Position numbers and translations under genes: made by a program. Shown piece by piece: positions 16,011 to 25,296 of a DNA stretch of 61,165 bases. The DNA is taken from the NCBI GenBank assembly GCA_035500775.1, contig DATJWY010000059.1, positions 1 to 61,165 of the forward strand, given 5' to 3'. Below the pieces are notes generated by a model, which was not told the DNA's origin, did no database searches, and saw nothing but the letters and a program-made list of their open reading frames with translations. Every line of letters begins with the position of its first letter. The stretch's first letter is position 1. This DNA comes from DATJWY01 sp035500775 (GTDB taxonomy: Bacteria; Pseudomonadota; Alphaproteobacteria; Acetobacterales; Acetobacteraceae).

Positions 16011-17933
16011 ATGGTGGCTGGCATCTTCTCGGTCGGCATCACGCCGAGCACGACGCCGCTCTCGGTCTTGCAGTTCTACGCTACACCGCCCGCGACGCCC
16101 GGCAATGTCGGCGTCAGCCTCTCCGGCGGCGGCTCGCGGGCGCTGGTAGCGGGTATGGGGCAGTTGCGCGCCCTGAACCAGCTGACCGCGAACGGCCGGT
16201 CGTTGCTGGCACAGGTGAAGGCGCTGTCCACCGTCTCCGGCGGATCGTGGCTCGGCGTGCCGTTCGTCTATCTGCCGCCGGGATCGTCCAGCGATACTGC
16301 GTATCTCGGGCCGTGGATCGCGGACCAGAGCGCGCTGACGCCGGAACTGCTGGCGCAACTGCCGGCCGGCAACGCCGGCGTGCCGATCAGCTCGCCGCTA
16401 TTCGCGCCGCAGTCTCTGGCCGTGCAGGCGCTGCTGCTGTACTCGGTCCTGCACGTCCCGCCGGACATGCTGTGGCAGACCCTCATCGGGCTGAACATCC
16501 TCGCCGAGTACGGCTTGTATGCGCCCAGCGCCCACCTCCTGCCCACCGGCACATTCTCCTTCGACGCGGCGACCGTGGCAAGACAGGTCACGGGCCCCAA
16601 CCTGAACCCAACGCTCGCCGGCACACCGATCGACCTCTACGCGGACGCCGACGATCCCGCCCGGACGCGCCGCGCCTTCCTCATCTGCAACAGCGCCATG
16701 TTCCTCCAGGAGCCGGGCACGACGCTGCAACTGCTGGCACCCGTGCAGAGCACGCCCTTCATCACCGGCATCCTCGGCACACCCCCCGGCCAGGACGCGA
16801 ACGGCAGCAAGCCGGGCGGCGGAGGTGTCACCACGTTCGGCTTCTCCTCGGCCTTCCTTGGCGCGAGCGGCGGCACCGCCACGGCCGCGCAGATGCGGCA
16901 ATGGTCGCTGACGGATGCGGTGGGAACGAGCAGCGCCTTCTTCGCCGAGGCGCTGCAGAACCTGTTCGCGCAGTGGCGTCAGAACCCCACCGATCTCGCC
17001 GCCGTCATCGCCCGTGATGCCGCCAGGCTGCAGCACTGGATCAGGACGAAGCTGCCGGTCGAGGCGCGTGGCCCGGCGGCGGACCTGCTGCGCGCCGGCG
17101 CGCAAACGCCGCATGGCCAACCGCCGCCTGCCCAGCCACTGCTGCTGCAACTGCAATCCGCGTTGCACGACCTGAAGCAGATCATCCCGCGCTACCCGAC
17201 CTGGCCGGTGCGCGATCCACAGCCCGCCATGCCGCCCCTGCCCGACCGCTTCGCCGATGGCGGGAACCTGGAGAACACGGGGGTTGCCGCGCTGCTTGCC
17301 TATTCGGACATCGACAGCGTCATCGCCTTCGTCAACGCGAATGTCGCGATGCAGTTGGGTCCGTACGGCGTAGCGGACGGGCGGGGCGGGTTCATCTCCG
17401 GCACCAACCTCATCGTCGACGACAGCCTGCCGCCGCTGTTCGGCTATCAGCCGTACCAGACGGACGTGGCGGGCGCGGGCAAGGGTTATGTCCGCTACGG
17501 CCAGGGATCACCCGATACGTCCCCGACCTATGCCCACAACCAGGTCTTCCCCTCTGCGGAATTTCCCGCACTGCTGCGGGGCCTGTGGGCGGCGAGCGGC
17601 AGCGGCAGCAACGCGCGACCCGCCATCCTCTCGCAGCCTCTCGCTGTCATGCCGAATGCGTGGTTCGGCGTGACATCGGTGCGTGAGGTCACGGTGGTCT
17701 GGGTCTATCTCAACTTCGTCGCCGAATGGCAGGCGCTGTTCGCCAACAACCAGCCGGTCTGGGCCATCATCGAAGCCGAGCGGACAAACCACCGCTTTCC
17801 GAACTACAGCACGCTGGACACCAACCTGAACGCGACTCAGATCAACCTGCTCGCCAACCTGACGGCCTGGAGTGCGAGTGAGGCGAACAGCGTGAGCCAG
17901 ATCTTCTCTTCCCTGTTCAATACCGCGCGCTGA
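16011..17933 (+). CDS. cPLA2/patatin-like lipase
   Basis: Start ATG 16011 (AAGGGG upstream) gives 640 residues; a longer start at 15927 has no ribosome site. The oxyanion-hole loop SGGGSRA is at 38-44, the nucleophile is probably Ser76 in VSGGSW, and the dyad Asp is probably Asp416 in DGGNLENTG. GGGSRA plus SGGSW resembles the cytosolic phospholipase A2/lysophospholipase B pattern (GGGxRA, GLSGSTW) more than plant-type patatins. Predicted to cleave acyl esters of phospholipids. No signal peptide or membrane helix. It lies alone between ISKra4-like and IS4-type remnants, with no immunity-like neighbour. Confidence 0.8.
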   Translation: MVAGIFSVGITPSTTPLSVLQFYATPPATPGNVGVSLSGGGSRALVAGMGQLRALNQLTANGRSLLAQVKALSTVSGGSWLGVPFVYLPPGSSSDTAYLGPWIADQSALTPELLAQLPAGNAGVPISSPLFAPQSLAVQALLLYSVLHVPPDMLWQTLIGLNILAEYGLYAPSAHLLPTGTFSFDAATVARQVTGPNLNPTLAGTPIDLYADADDPARTRRAFLICNSAMFLQEPGTTLQLLAPVQSTPFITGILGTPPGQDANGSKPGGGGVTTFGFSSAFLGASGGTATAAQMRQWSLTDAVGTSSAFFAEALQNLFAQWRQNPTDLAAVIARDAARLQHWIRTKLPVEARGPAADLLRAGAQTPHGQPPPAQPLLLQLQSALHDLKQIIPRYPTWPVRDPQPAMPPLPDRFADGGNLENTGVAALLAYSDIDSVIAFVNANVAMQLGPYGVADGRGGFISGTNLIVDDSLPPLFGYQPYQTDVAGAGKGYVRYGQGSPDTSPTYAHNQVFPSAEFPALLRGLWAASGSGSNARPAILSQPLAVMPNAWFGVTSVREVTVVWVYLNFVAEWQALFANNQPVWAIIEAERTNHRFPNYSTLDTNLNATQINLLANLTAWSASEANSVSQIFSSLFNTAR

Positions 17934-17939
17934 CCCGCA

Positions 17940-18300
17940 CGCCATGAGCCATCCGCCCGGCGGACCGGGGCCAGCCCATCGGGGCGGCGATCGCAGCGCT
18001 GAAGGTTGGCAAGGGCTTCGGGTACCAGTTTGCGGCACGAGGGGTCAGTGCTGCCTGCGCGGCGAGGTCATCAGCCCACACCGCGACCAGCGTGAACAGC
18101 CCGAGCAGCGCAGGCGTGGTACGAGCGATGGCAGGGTTGGACCATTGACGCTGGGTCTCGACGCCAAGATGGCGGCGGACCTCGGCGAAAGTCACCTCGA
18201 TCGACCAGCGGCGGACGAACCAGCGCAGGATGTCGACCGGGTCGGCATCAAGGTCGGTGCTTCTGCACCACTCATTGGGAGGCAATCTCGCAGTCGGTTC
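17940..18300 (-). pseudogene. IS4/IS701-type transposase, C-terminal fragment
   Basis: The leftward frame reads TDLDADPVDILRWFVRRWSI, then EVTFAEVRRHLGVETQRQWS, then a WYPKPLPTFSAA tail. This is the region with the final catalytic Glu (VTFAEVRRHLG) of DDE transposases of the IS4/IS701 type. The N-terminal two thirds are missing. Confidence 0.8.
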
Positions 18301-18327
18301 AGCGCCGGCTGAACTTCGGATCACCAG

Positions 18328-19332
18328 ATGCCCGTTTCCCCTTTCGCCGGTTCCCGTCATTCTCCTGCCATGCAGGAAGTCTTTGCACGCCGCGACCTGA
18401 TGGACCCAACGCAGCTCCGCGCGCTCTGCACGCCGTCGGACCGCGCCGGTGCGGTGCAGGTCGCCTCGCATCTCGGCGCCATCGCCGCAACGGCGACGGC
18501 GTTGGCGCTCGCCTGGGGCACGGTCTGGGCGGTGCCGGTGTTCCTGCTCCATGGCGTGCTGATTAACTTTCTCTACGCCGGGCAGCACGAACTGAGCCAC
18601 TGGACGGTGTTCCGCACGCGCTGGCTGAACGAGTGGTTCGGGCGGTTGTTCGGCTTCATCGTGTTCTTTCCGCGTGACTTCGATCAGATCCAGCATACCG
18701 CGCACCATCGCCACACGCAGGACTGGCTGCGGGACGGCGAACTGTATCGTGATCGCTATACTCTTACCTCCTACCTGCTCTGGGTGCTCGGGCCGACGTA
18801 TTGGTACACGCGCTGGCGGCGCATCGTCCGCTTCGCGTTCGGGCGCGTGACGGAACCCTATATCCCTGCGGCCCGGAAGCCGGACATGGTATGGGAGGCG
18901 CGCTGGCATCTGGCGGGCTATATCGCTATCGCCGGCATCTCGGTCGCGACCGGAAGCTGGGCAGCCGTGATCTACTGGCTCGCGCCGATGCTGACGACCA
19001 AGGTCGTCCACCAGCTGCAGAACACGATCGAGCATCTCGGCCTGCCGCACGCGGTCAACATCCTGGAGAACACGCGCTCAACGCGCACGAATGCGGTGCT
19101 GCGCTGGATGTGCTGGAACATGCAGTACCACACGGCGCATCACGCCTTTCCCGGCGTCCCCTTCCACCGCCTCCCGGAGCTGCATGCGGCCCTGTTCACC
19201 GCGCGCGGCGAGACCCCGCCGACGATGACCTATCTCGGCTTTCAGGCGGCGGTGATCCGCGCCTTCTGGCCGAACCGGACGGAGGCCGATTACCCGGACG
19301 ACCGCGCCTGGATCGGCGGACGGCCGGTCTGA
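18328..19332 (+). CDS. Membrane fatty-acid-desaturase-superfamily oxygenase
   Basis: A 334-residue integral membrane di-iron enzyme. The histidine boxes are HELSH (87-91), HTAHHRHTQ (from 123), an HQLQNTIEHLGLPH segment and HTAHH (268-272). Hydrophobic helices precede and separate the boxes (ATATALALAWGTVWAVPVFL, HLAGYIAIAGISVATGSWAA). The superfamily includes acyl desaturases, hydroxylases and ketolases, so the oxidised substrate is open. An alternative start is ATG 18370. The TIM-barrel gene follows after four bases. Proximity to a PotABCD-type importer suggests catabolism of an imported compound rather than lipid synthesis; this is inference. Confidence 0.85.
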   Translation: MPVSPFAGSRHSPAMQEVFARRDLMDPTQLRALCTPSDRAGAVQVASHLGAIAATATALALAWGTVWAVPVFLLHGVLINFLYAGQHELSHWTVFRTRWLNEWFGRLFGFIVFFPRDFDQIQHTAHHRHTQDWLRDGELYRDRYTLTSYLLWVLGPTYWYTRWRRIVRFAFGRVTEPYIPAARKPDMVWEARWHLAGYIAIAGISVATGSWAAVIYWLAPMLTTKVVHQLQNTIEHLGLPHAVNILENTRSTRTNAVLRWMCWNMQYHTAHHAFPGVPFHRLPELHAALFTARGETPPTMTYLGFQAAVIRAFWPNRTEADYPDDRAWIGGRPV

Positions 19333-19336
19333 CGGC

Positions 19337-20149
19337 ATGGCGCTGAAGATCTATCAGGCGCTGTGGGCGATGACGGGCGCCCCGGTGCCGGAGAGCTTCG
19401 ACCGCGTGGCGGCGGCCGGGTTCGACGGCATGGCGATCGACCTCGGCGCGCTCAGCCTGGAGGCAGCACAGGCAACGGTGCCCGAGTTCCGGCGCACCGG
19501 ACTCGCCGGGCTGGTCACGGCCTTCCCCCGCAGCATCGAGGATCTGCGTCCCGCCCTGCATCTTGCCCACGAGATCGGTGCCCCGTTCACGATCATCGTC
19601 GGCCAGGTGATGCCGCTCACCGTCGCGGAGATGGCCGAGACCATTCGCGCCTGGCTGCGGGTGGCCGCGCAGGAACGGATGCCCGTGCAGTTCGAGACCC
19701 ACCGGAACTGCATCACCAACGACCTGTTCGCGACCTTGCTGTTGCTGGATGACATCCCGGAGATGGTGCTCTCCGCCGATCTGTCGCACTACGTTGTCGA
19801 CCGGGAGATGCCCTGTCCGCCGCCCCCGGTCCTCCAGGCCTATGTCGAGCGGATTTTGGACCGCTCCGGTTCGCTGCAGGGCCGTATCGCTGCGCGCGGG
19901 CAAATTCAGGTCGCGCTCGATTTCCCGCAGAACCGCAAATGGGTCGATCTGTTCCTGTCCTGGTGGGAATACGGGCTGCGCCGCCTTCGCGCGCGCGGCC
20001 CACAGGACGACGCGGTGTTCCTGTGCGAACTCGGGCCGCCCGACTATGCCATCACCGGTCCGGACGGGCGCGAATTGTCGGATCGCTGGGTCGAGGCGCT
20101 GGCGCTGCGGGACCATGTCCGCGCGATCTGGGACCGACTCTCAGGCTGA
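19337..20149 (+). CDS. Sugar phosphate isomerase/epimerase-like TIM-barrel protein
   Basis: A 270-residue protein of the xylose-isomerase-like/AP endonuclease 2 TIM-barrel superfamily. Visible barrel segments include FDRVAAAGFDGMAIDLGALS, GAPFTIIVGQVMPLTVAEMA, VQFETHRNC with Glu and His as likely metal ligands, LSADLSHYVVDREM, and FLCELGPPDYAI near the end. Members isomerise, epimerise or cleave small sugars and polyols. It is transcribed with the desaturase-like gene and its 3' end overlaps the convergent LysR gene by nine bases. Confidence 0.75.
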   Translation: MALKIYQALWAMTGAPVPESFDRVAAAGFDGMAIDLGALSLEAAQATVPEFRRTGLAGLVTAFPRSIEDLRPALHLAHEIGAPFTIIVGQVMPLTVAEMAETIRAWLRVAAQERMPVQFETHRNCITNDLFATLLLLDDIPEMVLSADLSHYVVDREMPCPPPPVLQAYVERILDRSGSLQGRIAARGQIQVALDFPQNRKWVDLFLSWWEYGLRRLRARGPQDDAVFLCELGPPDYAITGPDGRELSDRWVEALALRDHVRAIWDRLSG

Positions 20150-21064
20150 GTTCGGCAGATCGAACGCCTCCAGGACGGACGTCCTCAGCACGTCGGCGGC
20201 GGCGCCGAGTGGTATGCCGCGGCGGGTCAGCATGTGGAATGTGTTCTCGGCCCGGAAAACGTGCGGCAGCACTTCCCGCAGCGCGCCGCGCTCGACCCAG
20301 GCGCGCGCATAGTGCGGGGGCAGAAACCCGATGAAGGCGCCACTCAGGATCAGCAGGACCCGCGCGTCCAGCGTGTCCGCCCGTGCGCCGGGCGTGAAGG
20401 TGGCCAGCGAAGCGGCAAAGTCCGGCTCGTCGGTGACGCTCGGCTGCACCAGCGGCTGCGCGCGGGCCTGCTCGGGCGGGATCTCGGCCTGATCGAACAG
20501 CGGATTGCCGCGCCCGCAGTAGAGCAGCAGCGTCTCACGGAACAGCGGGCGCATTGCCAGTGCCTCCATCGGTCGCTTGACCACCGAGACGCCGAAATCG
20601 GCCTCTCCGTCGAGCACGGCGCGCTGCACCTCGCCGGCCGGCGCGGAACCAACATTGAGGCGCACGGCCGGATGGCGCCGCGCGAAACTGCCCAGCACGC
20701 GCGCGAGCGGGTCGGCAGCTACCGAAACGATATTGTCCACCACCATCAGCGTCACGCGGCCGGAGAGATGCTGCGCCGCCGCCGCCACGCGGTCGCGGAA
20801 CCGCTCGATCTGTTCGAACAGGTCGAGCGCCGCAGCGTAGACCGTCCGCCCGGCGTCGGTCAGCGCAAAGCCCGCGCGCCCGCGGACGGCAAGCCGCAGG
20901 CCGAGGCGCTGCTCCAGCGCCGTGATGTCCATGCTGATCGCCGGACTGCCCTTGTTCAGCGCGAGCTCCGCCGCCTTGTACCCGCCGACCTCTACGACCG
21001 TGCGGAACACGCGGAGCAGCCGCAGGTCCGCGTCGGCGACGGCACCGCGGAACGGTTCCGTCAT
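20141..21064 (-). CDS. LysR-family transcriptional regulator
   Basis: A 307-residue LysR regulator. The N-terminal helix-turn-helix reads LLRVFRTVVEVGGYKAAELA, then LNKGSPAISMDITALEQRLG, with the effector-binding domain after about residue 95. It starts one base after the stop of the inner permease gene, so it belongs to the same leftward operon as the ABC transporter, placing it last. It is convergent with the desaturase/TIM-barrel pair. It probably senses the imported compound and controls one or both arms. No divergent operator could be assigned because the gene is downstream in its operon. Confidence 0.9.
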   Translation of the reverse strand: MTEPFRGAVADADLRLLRVFRTVVEVGGYKAAELALNKGSPAISMDITALEQRLGLRLAVRGRAGFALTDAGRTVYAAALDLFEQIERFRDRVAAAAQHLSGRVTLMVVDNIVSVAADPLARVLGSFARRHPAVRLNVGSAPAGEVQRAVLDGEADFGVSVVKRPMEALAMRPLFRETLLLYCGRGNPLFDQAEIPPEQARAQPLVQPSVTDEPDFAASLATFTPGARADTLDARVLLILSGAFIGFLPPHYARAWVERGALREVLPHVFRAENTFHMLTRRGIPLGAAADVLRTSVLEAFDLPNSA

Positions 21065-21065
21065 A

Positions 21066-21860
21066 TCATGCCCTCACCGCGTGGACGGCGGCGCGCAACG
21101 CCAGCACCGCGACCGTGATCCCGATGAGCACGACCGAGAGGGCGGCCACCGCCGGATCGATGTTGTCGCGCAGTCCCATCCACATCAGCCGCGGCAGTGT
21201 GACGGCATTGACGCTGGTGATGAACAGCGTCACCCCGATCTCGTCCCAGGACAGGATGAAGCAGAGCAACGCGGCGGAGATGATGCCGAAGCGGATATTC
21301 GGCAGGACGATGTGCACGGCGCGCATCCAGAGCGACGCGCCCAGGCCGCGTGCGGCAAGATCGAGCCGCGGATCGACCTCCGCCAGCGCGACCAGCAGGA
21401 GAACGACGGCGAACGGTACCGTCATCACCGTATGCGCGAGCACCACGCCCTGCCAGCTGTCGTATCCGATGCCGAGCGCACCCGAGAGCGTGGTGAGCAG
21501 GAAATAGAGCGTGATCGCCGAAACAACCGGCGGCGCCACCATCGGCAGCAGCACGAAGCCGACCAGAGCGGCGGCGAAGGGTGGCCGCAGCATCCAGATG
21601 CCGAGCGAGAACAGCAGCCCGAGCAGCGTCGACAGCGCACTGCTGATGACACCGATGCGCAGACTCAGGATGAGCGCATCGCCCCAGTCCGGATTGTCGA
21701 GCAACTCGCGGTAGTGACGGAGAGACCAGGCGCCGGTCGGGATGGAAAGGAACCGCATCGGGGTGAACGAGATCGGCACGACGGCAAGCAGTGGCAGCAG
21801 CAGGAAGACTCCGATCAGAGCGGCAAGCGACACCGCGACGGGGCCGGGCCGGTAGTTCAT
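21066..21860 (-). CDS. ABC transporter permease, PotC-type
   Basis: A 264-residue inner-membrane permease with about six helices. The EAA loop, which contacts the ATPase, is DLAARGLGASLWMRAVHIVL followed by PNIRFGI. Helices include SLAALIGVFLLLPLLAVVPI and VVLAHTVMTVPFAVVLLLVA. The length and organisation match the second permease of spermidine/putrescine-type importers. The start overlaps the preceding permease stop (ATGA). Confidence 0.9.
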   Translation of the reverse strand: MNYRPGPVAVSLAALIGVFLLLPLLAVVPISFTPMRFLSIPTGAWSLRHYRELLDNPDWGDALILSLRIGVISSALSTLLGLLFSLGIWMLRPPFAAALVGFVLLPMVAPPVVSAITLYFLLTTLSGALGIGYDSWQGVVLAHTVMTVPFAVVLLLVALAEVDPRLDLAARGLGASLWMRAVHIVLPNIRFGIISAALLCFILSWDEIGVTLFITSVNAVTLPRLMWMGLRDNIDPAVAALSVVLIGITVAVLALRAAVHAVRA

Positions 21861-22696
21861 CGCGGTCCCACCAAATGCACCGGCCGCACGATGCGGAACA
21901 GCGCACCAAGCATGACCGCAACGAGCGCGACCAGGGCGACGCTAATCGCTGCTCCAAGGCCCCAGTCGGGGCTCTGGAAGATGCGGACATAGACGAGTTC
22001 GGCCAGCATGATGCTGCGTCCGCCGCCAAGGATGGCCGGCGTCACGAAGAAGCCGAGCGCAAACACGAACACCAGCATGGCAGCACCGATGATGCCCGAG
22101 CGCGTCATAGGCACGAAAACGCTCCAGAACACGCGCACTCGCCCGGCGCCGAGGCCGCGGGCGGCAAGCAGCACGCGGTCGTCGACACTGCGCATCGCGG
22201 AGGCGAGCGGAAACACCGCGAACGGGATCAGGAAATGCGTCATGCCCAGCACGACGGCGAGCTCGCTGTCCGAGAGCGGGAGCGGATCGTCGACAAGACC
22301 CGCCGCCCGCAGCCAGGTGTTGATCAGTCCACGGTTGGCGAGCAGCGCCACCCAGCCGAAGGCGCGCGTCAGCACGGAAAGCCAGAACGGGATCAGGATG
22401 CAGAACTCGGTGGCCAGCCGTTGCGCCGGCGTGCCGCGAACCCAGACGAAGGCAATGGCGTAGGCCGCGCTCACGGAGGCGAGGGCGACGATCCCGCAGA
22501 TGCGAAAGCTGCGCAGGAACACCGAGCGCACCAGCGGGTCGGTCATTAGCGCGCCATACTGGCCGAACCCCGGCTGCGGCAATGTGACGCTCCAGCGGGC
22601 GACGCCGAGGAAGGGCAGGAAGTAGGCGAGGCCGAGGCAGACGAGCAGCGGCGCCAGCAGGAGCAAAGCGGGCGCCGCGCGCCGCACGCGGGTCAA
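21857..22696 (-). CDS. ABC transporter permease, PotB-type
   Basis: A 279-residue inner-membrane permease. The EAA motif is LLAARGLGAGRVRVFWSVFV followed by PMTRSGIIGA, with helices LLLLAPLLVCLGLAYFLPFL and LVFVFALGFFVTPAILGG. It partners the downstream permease, overlapping it by four bases, and follows the solute-binding protein gene by three bases. Substrate is set by the binding protein, not by this gene. Confidence 0.9.
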   Translation of the reverse strand: MTRVRRAAPALLLLAPLLVCLGLAYFLPFLGVARWSVTLPQPGFGQYGALMTDPLVRSVFLRSFRICGIVALASVSAAYAIAFVWVRGTPAQRLATEFCILIPFWLSVLTRAFGWVALLANRGLINTWLRAAGLVDDPLPLSDSELAVVLGMTHFLIPFAVFPLASAMRSVDDRVLLAARGLGAGRVRVFWSVFVPMTRSGIIGAAMLVFVFALGFFVTPAILGGGRSIMLAELVYVRIFQSPDWGLGAAISVALVALVAVMLGALFRIVRPVHLVGPR

Positions 22697-22699
22697 GGC

Positions 22700-23815
22700 T
22701 CAGGCCGATATCACCCTGGTGTATTCGTCGAGTGCCTTGCCGTAGTTTTCCGCATACCACGGCATGTCGAGGGCCACCTGCTTGGCCATATTGGCCGGAT
22801 CGACGCAGTTGATGCGCCGCTTGTCCGTGGGGATCAGCGCGTCGGTCGCCGGGTTGGCCGGTCCCTGGCCGAGCATGTCGAACATCACGAGCTGCCGCTT
22901 CGGATCCTGCGCACTCGCGATGAACTTCATTGCCGCGTCGCGGCCACCCGGATTGCCCTTGATGACCGCCATCGCGCCCGGCGAGATCAGCCCCTGGTTC
23001 CAGGTGAAGGTGATCTGGCCGTTGCTGTCCTGTTCGAGCAGGGAGGCACGCGTGGACCAGATGATCGCCATCGAGGCGTCGCCGTTCATGAGCACCGCCT
23101 GGCTCGCGGCCCCGCCGCCCCAGAAGGAGGCAACATGGCTCTTGAACGCGCGGATCTTGGCATGCGCGCGGTCGAGGTCGAGCGGATACAGCTTGTCGGG
23201 GGCGACGCCGTCCGCGAGCAGCGCCGCTTCCCACATGCCCGCGCCCCATTTGTACATCGAACGCTTGCCGGGGAATTTCTTCACGTCGAAGAAATCAGCC
23301 ATGCTGGCTGGCGCTTTAGATCCGTATTTTTTCTTATCGTACGCAATGATGTAGGAGAAGAAATAGGTCGAGGCCGCGTAGTCCCAGCCGAAGCCCGGCC
23401 GCATCTTCTTCCTGTCCACGACACTGTAGTCGATCTTCTCGATCATTCCTTGCTTGCCGAGGGAAATGGCCGAAAATGGGTCGGCATCGACGATGTCCCA
23501 GCTTGGCTTGCCGCTCTTGTACTGCGCAGCGATGGCGCCTTCAGTCGGGCCGGAGCCATCCTCCTTCACCTGGATGCCGGTTTCCTTGAAGAACGGTTTG
23601 CCGTAGGCGGCGTCGTAGGCCTTGATCGCATCGCCGCCCCAATTGACGAACACCAGTTCCTTCGTCGCCGCTGCTGCCGCACCGGTGCGAAGACCTGCGC
23701 CGCCGGCAAGAAGCAATCCGGCCAGTTGGCCGAACCGCCGGCGACCAATCTGGCCGCGTGCCAGTTTTTCGGCCAGGATATCCAGGCAGTCCTGCTGGAA
23801 TGCGTCCCGCATCAT
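22700..23815 (-). CDS. Periplasmic solute-binding protein, PotD/PotF-like
   Basis: A 371-residue extracellular binding protein of the spermidine/putrescine group. Before the hydrophobic stretch lies GQIGRRRFGQLAGLLLAGG, a twin-arginine-like signal, so Tat export is likely. The mature start is TKELVFVNWGGDAIKAYDAA and later motifs include WDIVDADPFSAISLGKQGMI. The polyamine family binds di- and polyamines but relatives take other organic cations, opines and amino-sulfonates. The start ATG 23815 has GGGGGAACG upstream. It is the second gene of the importer operon. Confidence 0.88.
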   Translation of the reverse strand: MMRDAFQQDCLDILAEKLARGQIGRRRFGQLAGLLLAGGAGLRTGAAAAATKELVFVNWGGDAIKAYDAAYGKPFFKETGIQVKEDGSGPTEGAIAAQYKSGKPSWDIVDADPFSAISLGKQGMIEKIDYSVVDRKKMRPGFGWDYAASTYFFSYIIAYDKKKYGSKAPASMADFFDVKKFPGKRSMYKWGAGMWEAALLADGVAPDKLYPLDLDRAHAKIRAFKSHVASFWGGGAASQAVLMNGDASMAIIWSTRASLLEQDSNGQITFTWNQGLISPGAMAVIKGNPGGRDAAMKFIASAQDPKRQLVMFDMLGQGPANPATDALIPTDKRRINCVDPANMAKQVALDMPWYAENYGKALDEYTRVISA

Positions 23816-23860
23816 CGTTCCCCCGTTCGACCCTCGATGTCGCCGTTGAAGCCTAGCAAG

Positions 23861-24934
23861 CTACGCGCCGTCGGGGAGTAGGAATCCGCGCGAGACCGGC
23901 CAGGACACGCGCACCTCCTCACCAGGCCACGGACCGTCCGCGAGCGTGTAAGTCGGCTGCGTGAGCATCAGTGGCTGCCCGCCCGGCGTGCGCAGGGTGA
24001 GGCGTGTGGCGGCGCCGAGATAGGTGCGGCGCTCGACACGCGCGGTGATCACGTTGTCCCCTTCGCTCGCAGCGAGCGTCATGTGTTCCGGCCGGATCGC
24101 AAGCGTCGTCCCCTCGGCGGTGTCTGGCCGGCGCGCGACGAGGACCGCCTGCCCCTCGAACCGCCCCCCGTCAGGTCCAAGGTGCTCCAGCGCAAGCAGA
24201 TTGATCTCACCCAGGAACTCCGCGACGAAGCGGTTCACGGGCCGGTCATACACATCGTCGGCGGAGCCGGTCTGCAGCAGCGTGCCATGGTTGAAGATTG
24301 CGATCCGCGACGAGAGGGCGAGCGCCTCCGTCTGGTCGTGCGTGACGAAGACGAACGTGGTGCCGGTCTGCTCATGCAGGCGTTTGACCTCAACCTGCAT
24401 CTGCTCACGCAGGCCTTTGTCGAGGGCCGAGAACGGCTCGTCGAGCAGCAGCACGCGCGGCTCGAAGACCAGTGCCCGGGCAAGCGCGACACGCTGCTGC
24501 TGCCCGCCCGAGAGTCTCGCCGGCAGCTTGTGGGCGTGGCCATGCAGGCCGACGCGCTCGATCATCTCGGCGACGCGCCGCCGGATCTCGGCGGCCGGCC
24601 GGCGACGGACGCGCAGCGGGAAGGCGATGTTCTCCTCCGCGGTCATGTGCGGGAACAGCGCGTATCCCTGGAACACCATGCCATAGGCGCGTGCCTCTGC
24701 CGACTGCGTGGTGACGTCGGTGCCGCGGACAATAAGCCGGCCTTCGGTCGGTGCCTGGAACCCGCCGAGGATCATGAGAAGCGTTGTCTTGCCCGAACCG
24801 GACGGCCCGAGCAGCGTGAGGAATTCCCCCCGCATGATGTCGAGCGTCACACTGGAGAGGGCACGGAATCCGCCGTAGCTCTTGCCGATGCCGCGTACGC
24901 TGAGTTCCGGAGCGTGGTCCGTTAGTGCGGTCAA
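23861..24934 (-). CDS. ABC transporter ATP-binding protein, PotA-type
   Basis: A 357-residue ATPase with Walker A GPSGSGKTTLL, signature LSGGQQQRVALARAL, Walker B VLLLDEPFSALD and H-loop FVTHDQTEALAL. The C-terminal ~100 residues form the TOBE regulatory domain (LAIRPEHMTLA, ARVERRTYLGAATRLTL). It is the first gene of the leftward importer operon, followed after 45 bases by the binding protein and then the two permeases and LysR. Confidence 0.93.
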   Translation of the reverse strand: MTALTDHAPELSVRGIGKSYGGFRALSSVTLDIMRGEFLTLLGPSGSGKTTLLMILGGFQAPTEGRLIVRGTDVTTQSAEARAYGMVFQGYALFPHMTAEENIAFPLRVRRRPAAEIRRRVAEMIERVGLHGHAHKLPARLSGGQQQRVALARALVFEPRVLLLDEPFSALDKGLREQMQVEVKRLHEQTGTTFVFVTHDQTEALALSSRIAIFNHGTLLQTGSADDVYDRPVNRFVAEFLGEINLLALEHLGPDGGRFEGQAVLVARRPDTAEGTTLAIRPEHMTLAASEGDNVITARVERRTYLGAATRLTLRTPGGQPLMLTQPTYTLADGPWPGEEVRVSWPVSRGFLLPDGA

Positions 24935-25041
24935 GGCGGTCTCGCTCTTGTCAGTCGTCTGTCGTCACGTCGGCGACGTCGCCGAAGATCTGGTCTTTTG
25001 AGCGGTCACACTTCAAAGCTGATTAATACCCATGGTTTTGC

Positions 25042-25296
25042 TTATAGCATCGGCAGTCGATCGATCCAGGGGCGCACGCGTTCGAATGCCGCCGAGGCCT
25101 TGATCACCGTGCGATCCTCCAGGTGACGGCCGGTCGGGAAGATCGGGTTGTGGCCGACGCCGCCGTAGCCGAACTCTGTCGCGTTGGTCTTGCCGAGGAT
25201 GACGGCGCCCGCACGAGGCCTGCCCCAAACGGCGATGCCCGTTGACCCGCAACCGCCCAATGACAGAAGGAGCCCAAATGACGAGCCTGCGGCCAC
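25042..25296 (-). pseudogene. Amidase remnant with large internal deletion
   Basis: The leftward frame has RAGAVILGKTNATEFGYGGV and GHNPIFPTGRH, the N-terminal catalytic-Lys region of amidase-signature enzymes (usually followed by GGSSGG). It then jumps directly to LEDRTVIKASAAFERVRPWI, DRLPML, the normal C terminus. The whole active-site middle is missing. Its junction keeps the frame open, which makes it look like a small gene. It fills the gap between the ABC operon and the exopolysaccharide locus. Confidence 0.75.
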
